10,752 bases of DNA from an uncultured Eubacteriales bacterium (lineage in GTDB: Bacteria > Bacillota > Clostridia > UBA1381 > UBA9506): positions 1 to 10,752 of the forward strand of contig CABSKZ010000072.1 of assembly GCA_902478395.1 (NCBI GenBank), written 5' to 3'. Both the position numbers and the translations under genes were made by a program. Within the stretch, counting starts at the first letter, position 1, and each line of letters opens with the position of its first letter. Below, piece by piece: positions 5,767-10,752 of the stretch. Below the pieces are notes generated by a model, which worked only from the letters and a program-made list of their open reading frames with translations, did no database searches and was not told where the DNA came from.

Positions 5767-8022
5767 TTGCGTTCCGCAAAACTTACCCTGTTTAAACGGT
5801 TTTTGCTTTCATATATTTTAATTGCCGCTCTGCCAATTCTCGTCGGGGGGCTTACTTATTTTGCCTCTATCCGGATTGTGGAAAACGAGATGGAGCAGTA
5901 CTATTACAACTCTCTTTACCAGTCAAGTATCATTCTGGATAAAAATCTGGAACAAATTAATTCTACCATTGACCAGATATCGAAAATCGTTGGGATTTCC
6001 ACCTTCCTGCAGGCTGATTATGAAACAGTCCGAAGGTCCCCTTCCATCCTGGAAATTTGTAAAACCATTGAATTATACCAGAATTCCGATCCATCGATTG
6101 ACCATTTAATGATATACAGCAAAAAATCCGGGGCTTTTCTGACATACAACGGCCTCGTCAGTCTGGAAAAGGACTACGGTACGCGGTTTTCTGCCCCAAA
6201 CATGACTGCGGACGTGTTCTCCCGCACCTTTCTGGCTCCATACGCCTACAGGAAAATCATCCCCGACGTCGATATGACGTTTTACGACCGGACCGATTCC
6301 CGCTGGATGTACCTGCACACGATACCTGTTGGAGAAAAGACAAACTTTCAAGGCACCGTCCTCGCGACTATTCATCCGGAAACTGTGATGAAGGTGCTTA
6401 CTAACATGGCAGGGGCTGAAAACGGCAGTATTTATATCATCAACGAACACGACCAGGTCGTCACTCATCTGGGGCAGGATTTAAGCAGCACGGATTTGAA
6501 CCGCCTGATTCAGGACAATACCGGCGCTTACCAGATGATTGACAACCGCTATGTCTACAGCATCCGTTCGGAATATAACCGGTGGAAATATATTGCGCTG
6601 CTCCCCAAATCCACAGTTCTAAGTAAAATATCCGCTCTTCGGTTCTACGTTCTGCTGTTTATCCTCGTATCGCTCGTATTCTGCGGCCTGGCCGCTTATC
6701 TGCTGGCATTTAAAAACTCCGCGCCCTTTACGAAGCTGCTGGATAAGCTGCGGAACTACAAACCGGCCGACGAGGAGGAACCACCCATTCACAGCGAAAT
6801 TGATGAACTTTCCACAGCAGTAAATTCGCTGATGCAATCAGATGAAAGCCGGCGGAAGCAGCTTGAAAAGAGCCTGCCCATGCTAAAGTTTGTCTTTTTG
6901 GAGAAGCTTTTAAATGGTGGGTTTAACAACGCCGAAGAAATTGAACAGAACCGGAAGCTGACGCGGCTGGATTTCTCTGCGCAATTCTATAGCGTAGTGC
7001 TGATTTGGCTGACCGCCGAAAAAAATACAGCCAGCATTCCAGCGGCAAAGCTGCTGATACATGATTTCTTAGAGGAGAAACAAAAAGGCATTTACTGTGT
7101 AGAACAGCTCAACGACGAAATCTCTATTATCCTTCCGCTTGCAGAGAAAAACGAAAACTTCCATTTTGACGTGGAGGAGCTTGTCAACCAGTTATGCACG
7201 GCTATTACCGGCGGAACGGATATCTTCTTCAACGTTGCGGTCGGGAATCCCGTCGGCTCTTTAGAAGAGTTGTTTCTCTCCTACCGAGAGGCACGGGACG
7301 CTCTCGACACCGGGATTATGACAAGTGCGGGAAAAGTTATCTGGTACATCAAAAGCATGATTGAGACACAGGCGTATTTTTATCCCCTCGATGTGGAAAC
7401 GCGCCTAATGAAAGCCGCTGTCAGCCAGAAGCAGGACATTGTAATGTCCCTGCTGGACCTGATTGAGGAGGAAAACTTCAAAAAGCGCGTTCTGACAACG
7501 AACGATTTTAAAACATTTTATTATGATTTGCGGGGAAGCGTGCTGAAGATTGTACAAAGCCTAAACTGCCCCGAACAGACGGAGGCTGAAATCAACGAGC
7601 TGCTTGCGTCGCTCGACAAAACCATGGAACATTACACAACCGACCTTTCGGCATTTCGGCGGATTTTCAGCTTTATTTGCGAAAGGGAGGAAATTCACGC
7701 AGGAAACAATCATTTAAAACAAAAAATGCTGCAATTTATCGCACAGGAATACACAAACCCGGACTTTGGCAGATATGCGTTTGCGGAGCATTTCAACATC
7801 AGCGAAAAATATACATCTCAATATTTTAAAGACAACACGGGATATAACTTTTCAGAATACCTTGAAAAGGTCCGCATTGAAAAGGCCTGCGAATTAATCC
7901 GGCGGAGAAAATGGTCGATAGAGGAAATTGCAAAAATGACCGGATATAACAGCGATACCAGTTTTCGCCGTGCATTTAAACGATATACCGGCATGTCGCC
8001 GGGAGGCTTCAGTAAAATGTAA
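5767..8022 (+). CDS. Membrane-anchored AraC-family transcriptional regulator with extracellular sensor
   Basis: This 751-residue one-component regulator resembles the YesS/YtdP group. A first membrane helix (about 11-35) is followed by an extracellular domain (about 36-285) of Cache-like appearance. A second helix (about 289-314) leads to a linker with HAMP-like features (about 315-360). The middle cytoplasmic region (about 370-640) contains the SLEELFLSYREARDAL pattern common in this group. The C-terminal 100 residues are an AraC DNA-binding domain with two helix-turn-helix units (about 669-688 and 717-740) and the typical ending IAKMTGYNSDTSFRRAFKRY and TGMSPGGF. The TTG start is set by a perfect AAGGAGGT. 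It probably senses an extracellular glycan or the loaded binding protein and controls the divergent lyase operon (inference from position and family habit). It could also act on its own promoter. Confidence 0.92.
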   Translation: MRSAKLTLFKRFLLSYILIAALPILVGGLTYFASIRIVENEMEQYYYNSLYQSSIILDKNLEQINSTIDQISKIVGISTFLQADYETVRRSPSILEICKTIELYQNSDPSIDHLMIYSKKSGAFLTYNGLVSLEKDYGTRFSAPNMTADVFSRTFLAPYAYRKIIPDVDMTFYDRTDSRWMYLHTIPVGEKTNFQGTVLATIHPETVMKVLTNMAGAENGSIYIINEHDQVVTHLGQDLSSTDLNRLIQDNTGAYQMIDNRYVYSIRSEYNRWKYIALLPKSTVLSKISALRFYVLLFILVSLVFCGLAAYLLAFKNSAPFTKLLDKLRNYKPADEEEPPIHSEIDELSTAVNSLMQSDESRRKQLEKSLPMLKFVFLEKLLNGGFNNAEEIEQNRKLTRLDFSAQFYSVVLIWLTAEKNTASIPAAKLLIHDFLEEKQKGIYCVEQLNDEISIILPLAEKNENFHFDVEELVNQLCTAITGGTDIFFNVAVGNPVGSLEELFLSYREARDALDTGIMTSAGKVIWYIKSMIETQAYFYPLDVETRLMKAAVSQKQDIVMSLLDLIEEENFKKRVLTTNDFKTFYYDLRGSVLKIVQSLNCPEQTEAEINELLASLDKTMEHYTTDLSAFRRIFSFICEREEIHAGNNHLKQKMLQFIAQEYTNPDFGRYAFAEHFNISEKYTSQYFKDNTGYNFSEYLEKVRIEKACELIRRRKWSIEEIAKMTGYNSDTSFRRAFKRYTGMSPGGFSKM

Positions 8023-8027
8023 AATTT

Positions 8028-8039
8028 GGGTTGCAACCC
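8028..8039. promoter_or_regulatory. Perfect 12-bp palindrome covering a -35 box
   Basis: GGGTTGCAACCC is fully self-complementary and contains the -35 hexamer TTGCAA of the next promoter. It lies 6 nt after the regulator's stop codon. It could be a repressor operator. As RNA it could form only a 4-bp hairpin ahead of GGCAGTTTTTT, a poor terminator for the regulator gene. Confidence 0.4.
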
Positions 8040-8059
8040 GGCAGTTTTTTCGGTATAAT
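8031..8059 (+). promoter_or_regulatory. Sigma-A promoter reading into the glycosyltransferase leader
   Basis: TTGCAA (8031-8036), a 17-bp spacer and a perfect TATAAT (8054-8059) predict a start near 8066. The first coding start downstream is at 8492, so the transcript has a leader of about 425 nt, or begins with a separate small RNA. Confidence 0.7.
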
Positions 8060-8249
8060 AGGGGAAGAGTCAGCAGTTCCGGATGAATTGCCGTTTGACG
8101 GCGGAAGGCCTTCCACCGTTCACTGGCCAATTCGAAGTTGAAACCATCCCTATCTGGGGCGCCGTGGCTGTACACAATAAGCTTTTTACGAAATATGAAG
8201 TATCATATAGGTTATGAACTCGGTGGATTCCTGCTGTACAAACCAGGAT

Positions 8250-8300
8250 AAGCGGATTTCGTTTGCCGCGCTGACAGACGCGGCTGTTGCCGCTTTCTTC
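8250..8300 (+). terminator. Possible attenuator or intrinsic terminator in the leader
   Basis: AAGCGG (8250-8255) pairs with CCGCTT (8290-8295). Inside it, GCCGCG (8265-8270) pairs perfectly with CGCGGC (8279-8284) around an eight-base loop. A T-rich but interrupted tract, TTTCTTCTT, follows. If it stops transcription, it would end a small RNA of about 235 nt from the upstream promoter or act as an attenuator before the glycosyltransferase genes. Confidence 0.4.
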
Positions 8301-8329
8301 TTATAGCAAGATTTATTTGTGCTTCTTCC

Positions 8330-8394
8330 GCACAGTGAGAGCGGCCCTGAAAGCGTTTCTGCGTCGCAGCTGGGACGCATCCGCTTCTCTGTGC
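8330..8394 (+). other. Strong two-part hairpin in the glycosyltransferase leader
   Basis: GCACAG (8330-8335), AGA (8338-8340) and GCGG (8341-8344) pair with CCGC (8381-8384), TCT (8386-8388) and CTGTGC (8389-8394), giving 13 pairs with two small bulges. Inside, TGCGTC (8360-8365) pairs perfectly with GACGCA (8374-8379) around GCAGCTGG. No T-run follows, so it looks like a structural element rather than a terminator. Confidence 0.45.
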
Positions 8395-8476
8395 TTTCCG
8401 GGGCAGTATCTGCCGCTTATAGAAGCCGCTGGACCCTACTATGGATGTTACAATTTCGAACTGCCGCCTATTTATA

Positions 8477-8483
8477 AAAGGAG
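8477..8483 (+). promoter_or_regulatory. Ribosome site fixing the TTG start of the GT-C gene
   Basis: AAAGGAG lies 8 nt before TTG at 8492. The open frame extends back to an ATG at 8441, but that codon has no ribosome site, and the extra 17 residues do not look like part of the protein. Confidence 0.7.
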
Positions 8484-8491
8484 TAACCGCA

Positions 8492-10186
8492 TTGAACATT
8501 TTTTTGACCATTATTTTTACGGCGCTATGCCTTGTGTCCCTGTATTGTTTCCATATGCGCCGGCAAAACGAAAAACAGGCATTGCGCAAAAAATCAAAAA
8601 AAGCGCATACAACTGCACCCGCGGAACCGGAAGGGGCCTGGGCCGTTCTGCTCCGGTACGAAAAGTTCATTCTTCCCGCGATTTTTCTGGTGGGAATATT
8701 GGTTCGTGTTTCATTTTTCTGGGATGTTCCGAACGGGCTGAACCAAGATGAGGCGTCCATCGCCTATGACACCTATGCAGATTTAACTTATGGCATGGAC
8801 CGCAACGGCTTCCACAACCCCGTCTATTCCGTCGCATGGGGCAGTGGGCACAGTTCCTTGTATATTACCCTGTCCAAGCCGTTTATCGCCCTGTTTGGAC
8901 TGAATCTTGTGACCGCGCGTATCGTCAACGTTCTGTTTGGCTGCTTCGCCCTGTTCGCATTCTATGGTATCTTAAAACATATGAACGGCCGGCGGTTTGC
9001 CCTGCTCGGCCTGTTTCTTTTTGCAATTACCCCCTGGCATATTATGCTCAGCCGCTGGGGGCTGGAATGTAATCTGTTTCCAAACGTGTTTTTAATTGCC
9101 ACCTATTTTCTGGTGCGCGGCTTTGACAAACAGGCGTTTTACCCCCTATCCACCGCGATTTACGGGCTGTCGCTGTATGCGTACGGCACCTCATACATGG
9201 TGGTGCCTGTCTTTCTTGTCCTGATGGCGATTTACCTATTGGTCTATAAAAAAATGTCTGTTAAAATGCTGCTTCTGTCCATCGGTTCGTTTATCGTGGT
9301 GGCAGTGCCCATCGGCATTTTTATGATAATTAACTCATTTGGACTGCCCTCGCTGGACCTCGGCTGGATTTCCTTCCCGAAGCTTGTCAACGGGCGGTAC
9401 AACTCTACTGTGACGGTTTTGCAGGGCAACGTCCTGCAAAATATATGGACCAATCTGAAACAGGCATGGCATCTTCTTGTCTATCAGGACGACGGTTTAA
9501 TCTGGAATGCCATCCCTGGTTTTGGGACATATTACCTGTTCTCCGTCCCATTTATGCTGCTTGGCCTGCTGCGTATCATTTTTCGCATGGTCCGCGGGAA
9601 AGGCTTCCGGCCCGAGGCCGTCATAGCCGCTTCTGTCCTGTGTGCGCTGGTGCTCTCGTCCATGAGCACGCTGAATATCAACCGGGCGAACTTTTTGCTG
9701 ATTCCCGTCGTCTATTGTGTAATCAGCGGAATCATGTTTGTGATAGACAACATGAAATACAGTGCCGTCACGTTAGTTGCTGTGTATCTCGGTGCGTTTC
9801 TCGCTTTTAGCGGATATTATTTTACGGCATACCAGAAACAAATCGGCCCCGCGTTTTTCGAAGGAGCAGGGGAAGCGATTCTGTATGCGGGCGACCAAAC
9901 CGACGGAACCGTTTATTTATCCGGGGACATCAACGCACCATACATCATTGCCATGTTTTATGAGAAAACGAACCCGCAGGAGTTTTTAGATACGGTTGAC
10001 TATTTAAATCCCGACAGCGAGTGCCGGTTCGTCAGTTCCTTCGGACGGTATGTGACCGGCGTCCCGAAACGGCCCGCCCCGAACAGTGCGGCTTATGTAG
10101 CCAGCGAAAGCGAGATTTCTAGGTTCAGCGACGAACTCTTTGATAAGACAAAATTCGGATACTACTATGCCGTTGTTCCGAAATAA
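8492..10186 (+). CDS. GT-C membrane glycosyltransferase, PMT/ArnT-like (family 39/83 type)
   Basis: With the TTG start the protein has 564 residues. A first helix (about 2-20) is followed by a basic, polar linker (21-55). About ten more hydrophobic helices span roughly 58-440, and a soluble C-terminal domain covers about 445-564. The first long loop carries the acidic pair D86-E87 in GLNQDEASIAYDTY, the position of the catalytic acid in GT-C enzymes that use polyprenyl-phosphate sugars. PWHIMLSRWGLECN (181-194) is another stretch typical of clostridial members. It would transfer a sugar from a lipid-phosphate donor to an acceptor outside the membrane. A GT2 synthase of such donors starts 12 nt downstream, its ribosome site overlapping this stop codon. 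The acceptor (wall polymer, lipid or protein) is unknown. Confidence 0.85.
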   Translation: MNIFLTIIFTALCLVSLYCFHMRRQNEKQALRKKSKKAHTTAPAEPEGAWAVLLRYEKFILPAIFLVGILVRVSFFWDVPNGLNQDEASIAYDTYADLTYGMDRNGFHNPVYSVAWGSGHSSLYITLSKPFIALFGLNLVTARIVNVLFGCFALFAFYGILKHMNGRRFALLGLFLFAITPWHIMLSRWGLECNLFPNVFLIATYFLVRGFDKQAFYPLSTAIYGLSLYAYGTSYMVVPVFLVLMAIYLLVYKKMSVKMLLLSIGSFIVVAVPIGIFMIINSFGLPSLDLGWISFPKLVNGRYNSTVTVLQGNVLQNIWTNLKQAWHLLVYQDDGLIWNAIPGFGTYYLFSVPFMLLGLLRIIFRMVRGKGFRPEAVIAASVLCALVLSSMSTLNINRANFLLIPVVYCVISGIMFVIDNMKYSAVTLVAVYLGAFLAFSGYYFTAYQKQIGPAFFEGAGEAILYAGDQTDGTVYLSGDINAPYIIAMFYEKTNPQEFLDTVDYLNPDSECRFVSSFGRYVTGVPKRPAPNSAAYVASESEISRFSDELFDKTKFGYYYAVVPK

Positions 10187-10198
10187 GGAGAAAGCATC

Positions 10199-10752
10199 AT
10201 GAAGGTTTCAGTCATTTTACCGGCGTATAACGAAGAAAAGCGAATATTAAAAACGCTGGATACCATATATTCGTATATGGAAGCAACGTTTTCCGATTAT
10301 GAAATTATTGTGGTGGACGATGGCAGCAAGGACCGTACCTACCAGATTTTACAGGAGTATGGAAGGGACAGGCTTGTTCCCTATACTTACCAGCCAAACC
10401 GCGGCAAGGGCGGCGCTGTTACTTACGGAATGACCAAAGCCACAGGGGATATTGTTATCTTCACCGACGCGGACCTGCCCTATCCTGTGGAAAACATCGG
10501 GCGCGCCGTCCAGCAGTTTGAGGAAACGGACTGCGACCTTCTGCTCGGTAAGCGCCGCCAGACGAAAAACGGGCAAAAATACCCATGGTACAGGACATTG
10601 ATGTCGAAATGTTTTTCCATTGTAGTCAACCTGATACTCGGGCTGCACGTAGCGGACACACAATGCGGCTTTAAATGCTTCCGTAAGGCTGCCGCAAAAC
10701 AGATTTTTTCCAAAGCGACCCTGACCGGTTGGGGCTTTGACGTGGAAGTCAT
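10199..10752 (+). CDS. GT2 polyprenyl-phosphate sugar synthase, DPM1/DPG-like (cut by right edge)
   Basis: The first 184 residues of a family 2 glycosyltransferase are present. GT-A motifs are intact: PAYNEE (8-13) and the nucleotide-binding DDGS (40-43), then NRGKGGAV (67-74) and the metal-binding DADLP (90-94, DxD). ADTQCGFK (152-159) and GWGFDVEV at the end follow. The order matches bacterial dolichyl-phosphate glucose/mannose synthase-like enzymes, which move a sugar from a nucleotide donor to undecaprenyl phosphate on the cytoplasmic face. The C-terminus, where some members carry membrane helices, lies outside the window. The ATG follows TAAGGAG, in which the TAA is the stop of the GT-C gene, so the two are translationally coupled. 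It probably feeds the GT-C enzyme. Which sugar is used cannot be read from the motifs. Confidence 0.92.
   Translation, partial: MKVSVILPAYNEEKRILKTLDTIYSYMEATFSDYEIIVVDDGSKDRTYQILQEYGRDRLVPYTYQPNRGKGGAVTYGMTKATGDIVIFTDADLPYPVENIGRAVQQFEETDCDLLLGKRRQTKNGQKYPWYRTLMSKCFSIVVNLILGLHVADTQCGFKCFRKAAAKQIFSKATLTGWGFDVEV

Larger units (their letters stand above)
8066..8491 (+). ncRNA. Long structured leader or small-RNA region upstream of the glycosyltransferases
   Basis: No frame here gives a credible protein, yet a good promoter precedes the region and it is rich in hairpins. At the 5' end, GAATTG (8085-8090) can pair with CAATTC (8128-8133), enclosing GGCGGAAGG-type pairing with CCTTCCACC (8100-8118), and GGATG (8081-8085) with CATCC (8145-8149) gives an elongated bulged rod. 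GTCAGC (8069-8074) can close it with GCTGTAC (8167-8173). Two further strong hairpins lie at 8250-8295 and 8330-8394, plus a small one at 8402-8414. I recognise no known riboswitch, T-box, 6S, SRP or RNase P signature. It may be a cis-regulatory leader, an independent RNA, or intergenic repeat sequence. Confidence 0.4.

Noticed and set aside
8028..8050. Intrinsic terminator for the regulator gene
   Set aside because: The palindrome GGGTTGCAACCC leaves only a 4-bp stem with a four-base loop, and five bases separate it from the T-run. A promoter with an operator explains the bases better.
8121..8145. TTCGAA in a T-loop-like setting suggesting a tRNA
   Set aside because: Only three base pairs flank the loop, and no acceptor stem or anticodon arm can be built around it.
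7894..8175. A 93-codon minus-strand frame across the regulator's end and the promoter
   Set aside because: It runs antisense through the conserved AraC DNA-binding domain and through the promoter. It has no ribosome site, so chance or a repeat explains it better.
8066..8300. Known RNA classes: 6S, T-box, SRP RNA, RNase P, cyclic-di-GMP, cobalamin and SAM riboswitches
   Set aside because: The hallmark sequences of these classes as I know them (for example GGTGGNACCGCG or GAGGAAAGTCCG) are absent. A 6S-like rod remains possible, but the visible rod is too short to claim.
8212..8760. A 182-codon minus-strand frame and overlapping plus-strand frames (8287-8751) in the leader
   Set aside because: Their residue composition is unnatural, and they extend antisense or out of frame into the GT-C gene, whose own frame is clearly coding.
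1..10752. CRISPR arrays, transposases, integrases, phage or plasmid genes
   Set aside because: No regularly spaced repeats and no mobile-element proteins are present in any frame that looks coding.

Overview
The window looks like chromosomal DNA of a spore-forming, low-to-mid GC Clostridia member, probably an Oscillospiraceae/Ruminococcaceae-type Firmicute. The evidence is a GerA-type spore germination operon, strong AGGAGG-type ribosome binding sites, several TTG starts, sigma-A promoters with 17-bp spacers, and YesS/YtdP-style membrane-bound AraC regulators. Species assignment is inference.

Layout: everything from 1 to 5597 is on the minus strand and everything from 5767 to the end is on the plus strand, so the window is organised around a divergent promoter region at 5598-5766. 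On the minus side a two-gene operon encodes a cytoplasmic heparinase II/III-family polysaccharide lyase (5597-3756) and, 5 nt later, a lipoprotein solute-binding protein (3750-2197). It ends at an intrinsic terminator at 1868-1835. A 479-bp gene-free stretch separates it from a gerA-family germination gene (1717-116). That gene has its own sigma-G-like promoter and is followed by the first codons of a gerAB-like gene running off the left edge.

On the plus side, a 751-residue membrane-anchored AraC-family regulator (5767-8022) is transcribed divergently from the lyase/binding-protein operon and is the obvious candidate to control it. Together these three genes resemble an oligosaccharide sensing, capture and cleavage locus, but no ABC permease or ATPase genes accompany them here. 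Right after the regulator, a near-consensus promoter (8031-8059) starts a leader of roughly 425 nt that shows no convincing protein and several strong hairpins. It leads into a GT-C membrane glycosyltransferase (8492-10186, TTG start) and a tightly coupled GT2 polyprenyl-phosphate sugar synthase (10199 onward, cut by the edge). The GT2 enzyme probably makes the lipid-linked sugar donor that the GT-C enzyme uses.

The least explained parts are the hairpin-rich leader at 8060-8476, the hairpin-containing block at 1990-2160 that looks like an interspersed repeat, and the absence of transport permeases beside the binding protein. No CRISPR array, tRNA, rRNA or transposase gene was seen.
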